Origin: Doris montereyensis | Lineage: Eukaryota; Mollusca; Gastropoda; Nudibranchia; Dorididae | Length of the DNA: 64,000 nucleotides | Direction: 5' to 3' | NCBI GenBank assembly: GCA_037039925.1 | Contig: JAXRKP010000167.1 | Location: forward strand, 253,349 to 317,348 | Shown here: one piece after another, positions 35,104-47,604 of the stretch | Layout of the letters: each line of letters opens with the position of its first letter | Numbering within the stretch: position 1 is the first letter of the stretch | The notes under the pieces: generated by a model | Database searches by the model: none | What the model saw: the letters and a program-made list of their open reading frames with translations, nothing else | What the model was told of the DNA's origin: nothing | Translations under genes and position numbers: made by a program

Positions 35104-35697
35104 TTTCAATCACAATGAAGTGCGGATGCGACCGAAAAATAATCAAGAATTCTGTGGCAGTTTCAGAAGAAAAATTCACAGATCGAAGTCTGCCGTTACA
35201 TAATCAAGGGACGCTATTCCTGAATAACTATAGTCACGCAGTTTTTTGCTATCGCTCCTTAAAACTCGGTACACCGCGAACTCGACTTATGTCGGACTTA
35301 GCAATGGCAATGCATACCGGAAGTTTCGAAGATAGCAAGTTAAGAGTTAAATGTATGCATAATATAGCTAATCTTTGGTTTCTTTTTGGATGATCCAACA
35401 TGATTAGATTCTCCTATGAATGTAGATTTAGATCTAATTCTTAGGTTGACAGTTTTTTCGTTTTCCATGACGAAATTATCGACTACTAGAGCCACAGCTG
35501 TCTACTTTTAAATTTATGACAAGGACTTACTTTGTGTCGATAGCGGCAGTGAATGGGGTAACAGATCACTGGCTAGGAATGGCGGAACAAAAGTTAGCAA
35601 TTGGATCATGAATTTTTCTATTAGCAAAATGACTTTAGAGATTGCATAGCACAAGAATTTTAAACTTGATCACATTACATATATAAAATCAACTCAC

Positions 35698-35838
35698 CTT
35701 TGATGGATGGATGCCAACATGAACAGTTGCACCATTAGCCTTTTCGCGTTGAATTCGCTCGATGTAGACAACAAACTTTTTGCGGTAAACTTGAACCACT
35801 TTACCCATCTGCTGTCCCTTGTAATGGCCTCTTACAAC
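35698..35838 (-). CDS. RPL26: Ribosomal protein L26 (uL24), middle coding exon, KOW motif
   Basis: Exactly 47 codons between a CTTCACAG acceptor and a GTGAGTT donor: [20 protein letters not shown], then [20 protein letters not shown] and VGIHPSK. This is the KOW-type RNA-binding segment (V-x-x-G-x-x-K-G-x-x-G-K-V). Both borders are phase 0. Conservation with vertebrate RPL26 is very high, so the gene looks functional. Confidence 0.95.
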
Positions 35839-37518
35839 CTGTGAAGAAAGTGTTAATTAAATTTATATAATCAAAAAAAGGCAGAGAAATCAGCAAACCA
35901 AACATGTTAGGAGATTCTAGGTGTTCAAAAAACAGCAACTTTCCAATCCCAGACCTGCCACTCTAAATTTTAAAAAAATTAGGATACATGAGCTATTTCA
36001 GGTATAGAGTCAGCCAGTCACCTAATCTTGAACTTAATAATAATGTCATTGTTGACGCTGGTACCGCCTTTCTCTAAGTAAAAATATCCATTATAATAGC
36101 AGCCTCCCCCTCTGCCAACAAAACCTGAATTCTAGTACTAAATCAGCATCACAGTTGCCTCCTTCCCACTCATTGTTTACATACTGGAAGTGGAAGACAC
36201 ACTCACTTTTCCTCTCTTTCTCATCAGTGGTAACTTACCTTGCTAATCATTGCTATCGTGTTGTCACATTCACTTTCTTCACACACACATGCCCACCTCA
36301 GCCCTTCTGCTATCCGGTCAGATATACCTGTCAATTATCATCCAACCTCTATTCTTCCTTGCATTTGTCTTTCACTTCATAAATTGCTCACTCTCTCTCT
36401 AACACACACTCACATACATTCGCAATTAAATGAAAATGCTCTCTACTTCTCTCTTTTTACACACACACATGACATTTCTCTCTCTAATATGCGTGCGATC
36501 GCACTTTGCTGCAGGGGAGTCATATTGTTTCAGAGTTTTTAAACATGACTTGATTTAGATCTATTAGATCTACTTAAGAGTACAGATACAGATCATCTAG
36601 ATGTCCCTAGTACTAGGGACGTCTAGATCTAACAAGTCTGAACATCAGCAAAGCCTTCAGCTTGATCAGTTTGAAATTAAAGGCTCTAGTAATCGCGGTA
36701 GGCCTCAATAACATGTGATCACACGACTTTTGAAGTCTTGCACAAGTACAGCACGAGTACTCTGAAGAATGGGCAAAGAGAACAATATATAAGCGAAGAA
36801 TCGATACACCATTAATAACATGAATCCTGGATAGGCATGACATCCGGGTATTGGCCGATTAAAAACACGCACGCTGAATAAACAGAACAATGCCACCCAG
36901 GCAATGACTGCAAGTGTATTACCAAAAAATTGGGGCATGCCAACGGAAAATCGGAATGTCACAAATTTCCGCTAAAAAAGTGAGACGATTCCGATTGAAT
37001 TAGGTTAAACAGCAGGTCTGCAACCCCCCCCCCCCAAAAAAAACACACTGGCCATGTTTTTAAAATATTGTTGTCAATAGTCACCTGATGCAAGATGCCA
37101 ACCATTTCAAACCGAACACTGACTGACAGCAAAAACTATTTCTTACTTGCACGTGTAATATTTACGAAAAACAGTGATAATTTAAGTTAAATTAAGGTGG
37201 GCAATAAAAAAAGTCTACTGATCACCGACATTTTCTGGTGAAGTTTGACTGTAGTTTTGCAAACTCAGAATAGCTTTTCTGAACTTTCATCTCAATCTCT
37301 CTGCTGTTGACTTGAGACAAAAATTATAGATAACCCTCTTTTATATGCATACATTTCAAGGTAAACAAGAGACTCAAAACAAAAAAACCCGTACCAAATA
37401 CGTTTTCTACATACTAGTTGGCAACCAAGCCAATGCTACTGTACGGTTAAGAATTTCTATAACCTGATATTGGTTGGCTTGTGCCCCAATTATAGAAAAG
37501 ATTTTAAATTCATTTTAC
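35839..37518 (-). other. RPL26 intron 2
   Basis: No RNA gene or transposon of the families above is recognised. It holds a CT/CA-rich stretch around 36380-36480 and a 30-nt palindrome at 36597-36626. Confidence 0.5.
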
Positions 37519-37686
37519 CTGAACTTCATCATCTTTCCTGATTGGCATACTCCTAACATTGTATTTTTGTCTGAGTTCCTTCGACAGAGGAGCACTCATA
37601 ATCTTTCTCCTGATATGAGAGGGGGCATTGAAATGGCGTGCCCTATTCTTCCTTCGAGAGCCAGTAACTGCAGTGTTGAACTTCAT
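37519..37686 (-). CDS. RPL26: Ribosomal protein L26 (uL24), first coding exon
   Basis: The ATG (37684-37686) opens [20 protein letters not shown], then [20 protein letters not shown] and [16 protein letters not shown], 56 codons ending in phase 0 at a GTAAAA donor. The acceptor TTCTAG lies 8 nt before the ATG, so the 5' UTR continues in an upstream exon. The start is fixed by the invariant MKFN beginning. Confidence 0.95.
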
Positions 37687-38259
37687 CTTGAGGCCTAGAA
37701 GAAAACAAAACAGAGAACAGCCACATGTTAAAATTGTTGGGGAGGGTATTGTACTCTTCCAACGCTTAAAGCTGGCTAAACAAGATGTACTTAAGTACAA
37801 CTGACACCAAACCAACTGAGGAAATGCATGCACGTGACGATGCTTGCTGTTTCAAAGGCTCTCTCACAGCCCAAACAACCTACACCACATAGAATAGACA
37901 AGACAACGAATAATGTGACAAAACAAAAATACAAAAAGCCTAGATACTAGATCTAGATGCGTAAAGGCAGAATAAGCGTTGTCATTGGAGTTGTGAGAAA
38001 GGAAGAATGACAAATCTATCCCCATGCCTTACCCTTAACTGGCTTAACGGAAGGAGTTCCGTAATTAGGTCCCAGTCATTATTCTAACATCTTTGACCCT
38101 GTACTCCTCCACACGAGCCAAGCGTAAGGGATAGATGTCAAAATAATGGCTAGGACTTGACTATGGAACTCCTACCCCTACCCTAAACCCCCCTCCTGCA
38201 TCACATTCCAAAAAGGCAGTAGTGTAGGGTTCGCGCAGTGCAAACATCCTAAATTTTAC

Positions 38260-38294
38260 CTACCGAAACTGAAAACCGTGACACAGAAAGAAAG
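38260..38294 (-). other. RPL26: Predicted RPL26 5' non-coding exon with TOP-like start
   Basis: On the minus strand a pyrimidine tract CTTTCTTTCT begins at 38294 and the sequence reaches a donor CGGTAG|GTAAAAT at 38260. Ribosomal protein mRNAs begin with a C followed by pyrimidines (5' TOP), which puts translation under growth (mTOR/LARP1) control. Joined to the 8 nt before the ATG, the 5' UTR would be about 43 nt. No transcript evidence is available, so the exact start is inferred. Confidence 0.5.
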
Positions 38295-39292
38295 CCACTG
38301 CTTAGAGTATCTAGCCTCGACTCGCTAGTTCTAGATGGATTATTGTGTCCTAAAAGGTTTTGTTTCGATGGAAATTGAATTTCGTGGTATCCTCAAATCA
38401 CAAAATGGTTTGAAAAGTTGTTTACTTCTAGGATTTCACTCACTATTTCTAGTAAAATTCAACATACCTAACTAATGAAGCTCCTTACAAATAAGTTGAT
38501 GCTTTTTCATTCCGTATTTGGTTTAGATAGATCTAAATCTAGCTCTTAATCTAGATTTACATTCCACATTCTATGATTCTTTTTCTTTTGCTATGGGAAA
38601 GGTAAAGAGACTGGGGCAGGAGGGCTCCCTATATATAATATATGGGTCCCAAACAAGTCACAGGCCTGGATATAATAACATCATATGAGACAACTTTCAA
38701 AAGTTCTTATCGTAATCTAGATGTATTTAAAATTCTCTCTAAACACTATGTGAAAACGTGCTGTCGTCGCTCTGGAGATACATCGCCCAGGCGAATAAAG
38801 TCTACCAAACCGACAACTGTAGAGTCGTCACATAGAGCTTCTTGGATAGCGGCATGGACTGATCATAAATTAAAAAATAATATCACTGAAAGAAACAGAG
38901 AACTTTAATAAACAGTAGAAATATTCCAATGTGATTGATGACTAAGAAAATAGAGATATTACATGGATTGTTTACACCCGATAATATTACCCTGTGGGAG
39001 ATGGCCGATTTTCGATAAAAAGAACGACAGGAAGTCGACTAGGGGAGGTTACTCCAATAGCTAGATTGGTTGACTGCTATCTTGCTTTGGTCAAATGAAC
39101 AAGAATGTTCATTTATAATAAATATAATTATTAGAGTTAGGCCTATGATTTGAAAGAAAGCTATGTAAACTCCGACGAGGGAGTTAAAAAAACACCAGAT
39201 TGAACCGTTTCATTTCGATCTTTTTCTTCAGGCTCTTTTATCTAGATCTAGGTCTTGATTATATAGTAGATCGAATCTAGATTCTCTTCTTA
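38295..39292. promoter_or_regulatory. Shared upstream region between RPL26 and POMK
   Basis: About 1 kb separates the predicted RPL26 start (minus) from the predicted POMK start codon (plus), so both promoters should lie here head-to-head. Several AGATCTAGA-type palindromes occur (near 38530 and 39241). No TATA or other core element can be assigned with confidence. The open frame at 38642-38908 shows no domain. Confidence 0.4.
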
Positions 39293-39425
39293 ATGACCGA
39301 CTCAATTCCAGATCAGTCTTTGATTTGGAAATGGGATCGACTCAAATTTACATTCAGTGCCAGCTTAATCCTCGGATTAGCAATAACTTTGGCAATTATC
39401 AACACATTTCAACGTGACTATCATG
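39293..39425 (+). CDS. POMK: Protein O-mannose kinase, exon 1: signal anchor
   Basis: From ATG it reads MTDSIPDQSLIWKWDRLKFT, then FSASLILGLAITLAIINTFQ and RDYH: a short polar N-terminus and one hydrophobic helix of about 20 residues, the topology of POMK (type II ER membrane protein). It ends in phase 1 at CATG|GTAATG, and the single G completes a Glu codon with the first two bases at 45275. No sequence identity is expected in this segment, so the call rests on topology, phase and position. Intron 1 (39426-45274) contains LINE B, a fold-back element, a LINE A end and a TTAA-type repeat. Confidence 0.6.
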
Positions 39426-39589
39426 GTAATGACAGTGTACATTAAATTTAAAAAATATATGTAGACCTAGGCTTATCCATCCTTGCCGTTCTTTGCAACA
39501 ATATTGAACAAGGAATAAGCTTGTGGACTGTTTGTTGTGAAAACAAAGTTTCAAGTAGATTTAGATCTATGTAAGTTAGCTAACTGGCA

Positions 39590-41815
39590 TGAATAAGTTT
39601 GATAGCTCCCTCCGAACAATTCTCGACAAACACGCTCCAATTCGAGAGATGCTAAGCCCCAATAAGGACTGCAGCGCCCTGGATCAACGAGAGTTCTGAA
39701 CGGAAAGAAAAAGAAACGAAAAGCCGAGAGACTGTGGAAAAAAACTGGATCGACTGTTCATAAAAACATTTACAGACAAGAAATTAGTTCTCTTGCTAAT
39801 GTTATTAAAGAAGAAAAATCAATTTATTTAAACAAACAGATACAAGACAGTGAATCAAGTTCAAACCTTTATTCAATCTGCAATGACCTTTTGGGTAAAA
39901 GAATGTACAGTACTTACCAACTAACATCCCGGTGAGTGAATTACCTGAAGCTTTCAATCATTTTTTCATCGATAAGATTAAAAAGATACGAGAAAACTTA
40001 GATGCCACAAACTCTGATCCCAGGTATCACGTATTTGACGGTAATTCCTTTTCTTCTTTTAAACCTGTAACAGAAGATTTTGTTAAATCTACAATCATGA
40101 AATCTACTAAAAAATTGTGTGAACTTGATCCACTGCCAGTAAATCTGTTTCTTAGCTGCCTTGATATCACCTTGCCCCATATTACCAATATTATCAACCA
40201 GTCACTAACAAATGGAATTGTTGTCCCTAGTTTTAAGGAGGCCATAGTTAGACCTTTATTAAAAAAGAACAACCTTGATCAAAACGATCTGAAAAATTAC
40301 AGACCAGTGTCCAACCTACCATTTCTTTCCAAAATATTAGAAAAAGCTGTTTTGAGCCAAATCGACCAACACTTAGATGAAAACTCTTTGAAAGGAACCT
40401 ATCAGTCTGCTTATAGAAGAAAGCACAGCACAGAGACAGCACTTCTGAAAGTACAATCTGATTTACGGAATTCGACCGATAAAGGAGAACTATCCGTTTT
40501 AGCCTTGTTAGACCTATCTGCTGCATTTGACTCTATAGATCATGGCATTCTTCTTAAACGTTTAGAGTTATCTTTTGGCATCAAAGGCACTGCTCTGGAA
40601 TGGTTCAGTTCGTACATCAGCAATAGAAAGCAAGCTGTATCAGTCCATGGAAAGCTATCAAATTATTCTGTTCTTCATTTTGGTGTGCCCCAAGGCTCGG
40701 TTCTGGGGCCAATCCTTTTTCTTTGTACGCACAACCAATACACAACATCATCAATCAACATCATTTTAATTACCACATTTACGCTGACGACACTCAGCTC
40801 TATAAGTCTGCTGAAATATCCGGACTGCCATCTGTCATAACTTCTCTTAATGATTGCGCCACCCAGATTTCTTCGTGGATGACATCCAATAAATTGAAAT
40901 TAAATGAGAACAAAACAGAAGTTATAGCAATAGGAAGCAAAGCCAAAGTAGAAGCCGCTAAACTAAGATATGTTAAAATCTGTGGCGAAGAAATTCCTGT
41001 TGTCAAAAGAGTAAGAAATTTAGGAGTTATCATGGATTGTACCATGTCCATGGAAGACCATATCTCACATTTGAGAAAAGTTTGCTATCTGGAATTAAAA
41101 AGAATATGTCATATCAGGAAATACATCACTCCTGAAGCAACAAACAAATTAATTTGCTCATTTGTTCTTTCAAGAATTGATCACTGCAATTCTCTGCAGG
41201 CTGGACTTCCACTGACACAAATCAAGAAACTGCAGATAATACAAAACAATGCCGCCAGATTAGTTATGGAAGTTTCAAAAAAGAGAACACATTACGCCAA
41301 TACTTAAACACCTACACTGGCTCCCAATAAAATCCCGCATTGACTACAAGATAGCTACAATCACGTACCAATGCCTGCACGAGGCTGACTTTCCAGTCTA
41401 CTTAAAAGAGTTAGTTCCTAAATACACACCGAACAGATCACTGCGCTCAGCGAGCAAGAAAATGATACAAACACCCAAAACTAAACTTAAGACTTTTCGG
41501 AGATAGGGCCCTACAAACACAAGCAGCCAAAATTTGGAACATTTTACCATGGGACGTCCAGTCTGCAGAGTCTTTGAATATACTGAAATCTCGCTTGAAG
41601 ACCCACTACTTCTCCAACATATTTAGATGAATTTTATTGAATTGCGTGCTTTTACTGAATTGATTGTGATACTATTTTTTATTGATGCATCTGTTTTATG
41701 TAAAATGTTTTAGCCATAGCATGCCATGCCTGTGTAATCATTTTGCTTGTAATGCGCCTTGAGCTCTTCTGAGGGAAGGCGCAATATAAATATTCTTCTT
41801 ATCTTATAAGACAAT
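39590..41815 (+). mobile_element. LINE family B: CR1/L2-like element, 5'-truncated, frameshifted
   Basis: Begins within the linker before reverse transcriptase (SLRTILDKHAPIRE). The frame at 39932-40840 holds KNYRPVSNLPFLSKILEKAV, STETALLKVQSDLRN, LLDLSAAFDSIDHGIL and FGVPQGSVLGPILF. A frameshift near 40720-40730 puts the catalytic block IYADDTQLY in another frame (40723-41307). The 3' end GCGCCTTGAGC...GGCGCAATATAAATATTC plus a short CTT/TAT tail is typical of CR1/L2-type elements. It is inactive and sits in POMK intron 1. Confidence 0.85.
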
Positions 41816-42190
41816 GTATAAAAAGAAAACTCCATTAGAACAACTTTTGAATCCTCCTTTGTATAGAATGGAGAGAGAAACATTTTTATAATTTATCTGT
41901 ACCTAGTCTTGGGTTGGTACGTCACCTGAGACCGGTACATCCGGTGTCATTACCAGCATCAGTTCAAGAATTATTCCAGATATCAGTTTCATTGGATGGG
42001 ATAGGATCACTATACATTATAAAAGCACTATCAAAATTGTCACACTATTTCAGAAAAAGGTTCACAAAAACGCCATCCATTAATCTGACGTTTGTTTACT
42101 TCTTACTTTCATTTTAGAATGAATAGGCTTCCTATCAAGGAGTACTGTGTTTTAGTAGTTTTACATCGTAAGTTATTAACTCTTGGAGTG

Positions 42191-42392
42191 CTAAGCTCCA
42201 ATCTATCGTGCTTCCGTTGGGTTGTTCTATGCCAAACACTGATATATAACGGTTGACGGCATTTTCTCATAATTTTTGGTTCGTCGACAAACGCTGCTAA
42301 AATTGTGATGGAATGCTGACAACTGATATATCAGCGTTTGGCAACTAGAACAACCCAGTTGAAGCAACGATAGATTGGCATTCAATGCTTAG
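42191..42392. mobile_element. Fold-back element, about 200 bp
   Basis: Two arms of roughly 65 bp are inverted copies with small gaps: CTAAGC...CAATCTATCGTGCTTC, GGGTTGTTCTATGCCAAACA on the left, matched inverted by GCTTAG..., GAACAACCCAGTTGAAGCAA on the right. The central spacer is about 70 bp. As RNA or single strand it would form a long hairpin. Confidence 0.7.
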
Positions 42393-42547
42393 CAAAGTTA
42401 TGTGCCTTTGACATGTATCGCTCTTGCAGGTGATAAAATTAGTCAGGCATGAAGCAATATCTTTTTGTTACAAAGAGTTAAAAAAAACTGAAACATAAAC
42501 GGGCATATTATAAATATCAGCCAGTAGGTTGTTTTTTTTTATGAAGC

Positions 42548-42797
42548 AATCTTTCTTTCTTTATCAGTTCTACCTTCCGGTGTATGGGTTTAGATGCTCG
42601 CAATGATCTTCTCTAGGCTACCCTTTCCTAGCATTTTCAGTTTCCTTTTGTGAATGTTAAATTTCTTTGCTTTAATACCTCTTTTCACGTCGTCTTCCCA
42701 CTTTCTCTGAGGTCTGCCTTTTGGTCTTTTTCCTTGGGTATTAGTATTGTATCCTGATTTAGCTATTCTAGTATCTTTCATTCTATTTACAGTACAA
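42548..42797 (-). mobile_element. LINE family A copy 2, 3' end only
   Basis: On the minus strand it matches the last 250 bp of copy 1 (GRPQRKWEDDVK in one frame) and ends in the AAAG tail at 42548-42560. Confidence 0.85.
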
Positions 42798-43324
42798 AAC
42801 TAATGAAGCAATCTGGACGAAATATCTGTGGTATGGTTGAAAAAGTATTAAAAGTACACTTAAACCTCGTTATTTCCCTCATCCCCCCCCCCCCCCCCCC
42901 CAGTCATTGGTGAAGATCTTTGATATGTCAAATCCTGTTGTATCACCATTCCCGCTTACTGCCAACTTTTGCCATTCAAACCTTGCTATCTCGACATTCT
43001 CGCTTACCGCCAGCTTTTCAACTTTGAACACATGACACCATACAAAAACAGATTAAATGCCTCATTATACCGCCATCTGCCAATGATTAGGCATTAATGT
43101 TCTTTAATAACTATTGTAAAATACAACTCGCCACCCCCTTCCCGGGGGAGATGTAGGCGTGTAGAATATAGTTTGACTTGGTCACAGATTACACAGTCAA
43201 ACGCACACAAGCATCACTAACATGTGTGTCTTAGTACTCTTACACTTACAGAAATGACAGCAGGCGAAATGAAAGTAGCACTTTCCCTTGGTGAATGATT
43301 TTTTATAGACCTACAGAACACCTG

Positions 43325-44373
43325 AATTTGTGAGTTTGGGACCGAAATGTCGAATTTCTGTTCTTTATATATTCGGGTAGAACAATCATTTATCTACAAG
43401 TTTGTTTATGGCAGAAAAATATCCATATATGACATATAATTTTTTTGTTAAAATTTTTTTTGAAGGGGAGGGTAGGTAAAAAAAGTAAAAATTTTGACTT
43501 CAATTACCCTAACACTGACTGAGAAGATGGCATTGAAAACCTGTGTAATGTGGCTGCTTATCGCCAAATCTGGCGACATTAATTTCACTTGGCTTTCGAG
43601 AACGACACGCGCCGATTTGGCCTAGTGCGGAGGGACGTAAGAGGTGGAAGCGAGCGTTCCCGGTCAATATGTTTACGCACACAAGTATAGCAATTCAGGA
43701 ATAAAACCAAAAACTGGTCATTATGATGTCTGTTTTCACAACAGTTCACATCTAAATCTAGATTTGCAATCCTCTTTACATTAGTAACAGTACCAGAAAC
43801 TGTCGAAAGAATAAGGGGGATTCTACAAGAAGGGTGACCCGTCTGTAGCGTCTTGTTTTGTGTTATTTTCTCTATTTGCATTTTTCTGGAAGTGTATTTT
43901 TTTCACACTTAATTTCTATCTCCTTCGTCATTTACCGACTGATTTGTATTATATTTGGCACACAGGTTCCTCTTGTCAATGTTAATAAACATCAGTTTTT
44001 TTTATATCTGTAAACGCTTTGAGGCAAAACATTTTTTATAATAAGAATGCCATTTTTGCATATAAACGATGTGTGCTATTTTCAAAAATTCATTAAAAAC
44101 AACTATCCAGAATATCTAAAAAAAGCTGGCGTTGCTCTTTACATATTGTATGGAATAAATGATCTGCGCAGGTTTTGAGTGATTTTATTCATAACTAAGT
44201 GAGGAGATAAATTTCGAAAATTGGCTCAAAATCCAAGGTGGTGGCAACCAAGGACATTTCAAACTTTTCAATGATATAGGATGGCTATATTTTGACAGTT
44301 ACTCATATATATACTAAACGAAAAAGCCCAAACTCAAAAGCAAAAAAATCACTTCAGGACACTCTTCCCCCTC
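43325..44373 (-). mobile_element. TTAA-type repeat, copy C
   Basis: Reverse-oriented relative of copies A and D. Its 5' end (right side) reads GAGGGGGAAGAGTGTCCTGA next to TTAA at 44374-44377. The left end is decayed. It lies in POMK intron 1. Confidence 0.7.
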
Positions 44374-45274
44374 TTAAGTTAGCAATGGATGTTTAAGTTA
44401 GGGAGAAATTTCCCTGGAGCATGAGTGGGATGCACTCACACCTAAATTGATGAAAACAGCAAAGAATTAACCCCAGAAATATGTAGCCGGTATCCGTAAC
44501 CAATGTCCATTTGTGTCTACACACTGATGTAAGAGTGTGCGTTTATGGATTTATGTGTGTGTATGTATACCATCACTCCCCCTAAGCCTATAGACCCAGA
44601 TAATGTTCTTGATGTGAAGCGCCCTAATGAGGTCAAGCCAATGGAGATGCTATTCAGCGGGCTGCATTGCCCTGCACTGACTGCATTGTTTTACGTAAAG
44701 TGTGTTGATGTTTTTAGTTCATTTGTGGTTTAGTTAGTAGACTGTTAGATGAATGATTGGTATCAATGGATTGGTGGTATGAAGACCCCTTATTAGCCTT
44801 AGTTTTGTAACAATCTTTCTTTTATAGGCTTTTATATTCCTACTTTACAATATATTTTTATGGTCCTAACCCCTGTAGGGCACCCTTAAATCTATTTTAT
44901 GTTGAAGTTAAGACAAGTTAAAGAGTGATACTTTGTCAGAATGTAGTCCAAGCTGTTCTTATGGGCTGGTGAGAATTTTATAGTGTTTGAGCATGGGGTT
45001 GTTGTTTTATTAAATTATATTGATGTTGAGTTTTAGTTTTGGCCGGCGCGTGACGTCAAAGTTTTCTCAGTTCATTAAAGTTACTTTAGAAGAAAAAATC
45101 TTTTTATTCATTTGCCATAGTCATTTTCCTACAAATGTGCTGAAGAAAGAGATGATTTAGTTTTTAATTGATTCTTTTGCAAGGCTTGACATTTATTTTA
45201 TGTTAACTTATTGAAAAAAAAAAAAATAAATTGTTATTTAGATTCTCATTTTTCCTTCTTTTCTTTCTTTACAG

Positions 45275-45453
45275 AGGAAATAAGATGCCTGTTAGATGTT
45301 ACAGACAACAGGACCAGGTGCCGTCCTAAATGTTTCGGAGAAGAGTTTAGCCTTTTTGGGATGGCTGGTTGTCATCCATGGCTTGATTGCGACGTAATTA
45401 GTAAAGATGTCCAAGTCACCGATCAGGTCATTGGTGAAGGTGCTGTGAAGGTG
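45275..45453 (+). CDS. POMK: Protein O-mannose kinase, exon 2: luminal stem and glycine loop
   Basis: After a CTTTACAG acceptor it reads EEIRCLLDVTDNRTRCRPKC, then FGEEFSLFGMAGCHPWLDCD and VISKDVQVTDQVIGEGAVKV, up to GTG|GTAAGA. The cysteine pattern C-x(n)-C-x-P-W-L-x-C and the loop V-I-G-E-G-A-V-K match POMK, in which the Lys of GEGAVK serves ATP binding in place of the usual VAIK lysine. Phase 0 at the end. Confidence 0.88.
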
Positions 45454-45542
45454 GTAAGAACCATGCTACCTTTTTCTTCTGGAAATCATTTTGAAGTAAA
45501 CTTTATCAACTGTATATATTATTTATATATGTATATACAATG

Positions 45543-45588
45543 GACCCATACACCGGAAGGTAGAATGGGAGCTGATAAAGAAAGAAAC
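45543..45588 (+). mobile_element. LINE family A copy 3, 46-bp 3' end
   Basis: CCATACACCGGAAGGTAGAA and TGGGAGCTGATAAAGAAAGA match the extreme 3' end of LINE A. It is an extremely truncated insertion in POMK intron 2. Confidence 0.7.
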
Positions 45589-45927
45589 GCATGGTCACAA
45601 GTGGTCAGGGCGGGTGGGGAGCCTTCCTTGTGTCTGTCAGCCAAAATCTGGCATACTCGTGTAACGCATTTATAAAACCTACTAGTGTCTGGACCAATAC
45701 AATAGATTTTCCACCCGCCTTTCTATGATTCATTGCAAAATATCACAGGTTATTGGCAGTTATTAATTATTAGCTAACAATCAGACCAGGTTCTAAGACG
45801 GACCAGGCTGTGTAACTAGCAGGGTCTTAAGGGGGTAGTTTTATATAATGAAAATTATGTTGCACCGAAATAGCGGGTTCTTAGGCAGACCGGATTCTCA
45901 GGCGGTGGGTTCATAGGCCGACACTAC

Positions 45928-46100
45928 TGTATATATATATATATACACAGTCAAACCTCGTTATATTAATGTATATATATATATATACACACACAGTCAA
46001 ACCTCTTTATATTGCTGTATATATATATATATACATTTAAACCTCGTTATATTGCTGTATATATATATACACAGTCAAACCTCGTTATATTGCCATATAA
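45928..46100 (+). repeat. Short tandem repeat with (TA)n spacers
   Basis: Four units of about 40-50 bp, each a (TA)n run followed by CACAGTCAAACCTCGTTATA or a close variant. Related wording (AAACCTCGTTAT) occurs once at about 42860. Confidence 0.75.
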
Positions 46101-46688
46101 AAGCAATGGGGATGTTGTATTATACCACCATCTCCCAACTGTGAGGCGGGAACGCTTTTAATAGTTTGAGAGTAATATACTTCCCATTATATCACCCACT
46201 TAAAAGACAGATCTACATTGTAAGTGGCCCCATGAATTATTATGACACTGGTAGCTTTATATTTACAATCCAGTTCAGGTATTGTATCGTTTTTTGATAG
46301 CATTATTGTGCACAGCAATAGCACTTAAGCAGAGAGAGCTAATGCAACTACGATGCATTACATTATAATTACATGAAGCTTGGTAAGATGCAATATTATA
46401 ATGCATGTGGACCTAGTAGCGTACCAACGTGGTGTACATTATTCAATTACTGGCACTGACTGAACATCTCTTGAGTCAAACAGAATGTATCACAACATTG
46501 GGCTCGCCTACTGCCTATTGGCAGACCTTTACCTACTATCCTATGCAGACGATTTAGGCTACAATGCAATCACATTTCGATTGGGTTGCATAGAACAGTG
46601 GTAGTACAAAAACAGTGTAGACTAGTGTATGATGATTTTCTCTTAAGGCCAAGCTTGTCAAGCTTTTTACACCCCTTCCCTACCTCCT

Positions 46689-46980
<292 letters not shown>

Positions 46981-47604
46981 TCCCAGAAAGCATACATGTA
47001 TAAAGACTGTATGTTTTACCGCCAACTTTGAGACCAAGGCACCATAGGCGATATAACAGGGTTTGCAGAATATTAGCATTATTTATAGGGGAAATTGAAG
47101 CATGGCCTATGAAGGTTAGGCCCTAGTGTTGCCTACAAGCTAATGCGCATTGTGTTGACAGGTGACATTACAAGAAAATCATCATACATTAGTCTGCATT
47201 GTTTTGTACCATCATTGTGTATGCAACCCAACCAAAATGCGATTGTACTGTAGCCTACACTGTCAGCATAGGCTAATAGGCATAGGTCTATTACTAGTCA
47301 ATGGACAAATACCATGTAGAGGTACGTTCAGAGTTACCCAGAGTTGTTCAGTCAGTGCTGATAATTAAATAACGCACAACACATTAGCAAGCTACTAGTT
47401 CTACATGCATTGTAATATTGTATCTTACTTATACTAGACTTCATTTTCGTAGCTGCGGTCATAAATGTATTTTGTTTTTTTGTTTTCATTTCTGCTCTCT
47501 TCTTTTGTTTCTAATAGATAAAGTTGATCATACTGTCATGTTATGATCCTTTTTTAATTATTCAGTTTGATTTTTTTAAAATTCAAAAATTGTTTTCCCA
47601 ACAG

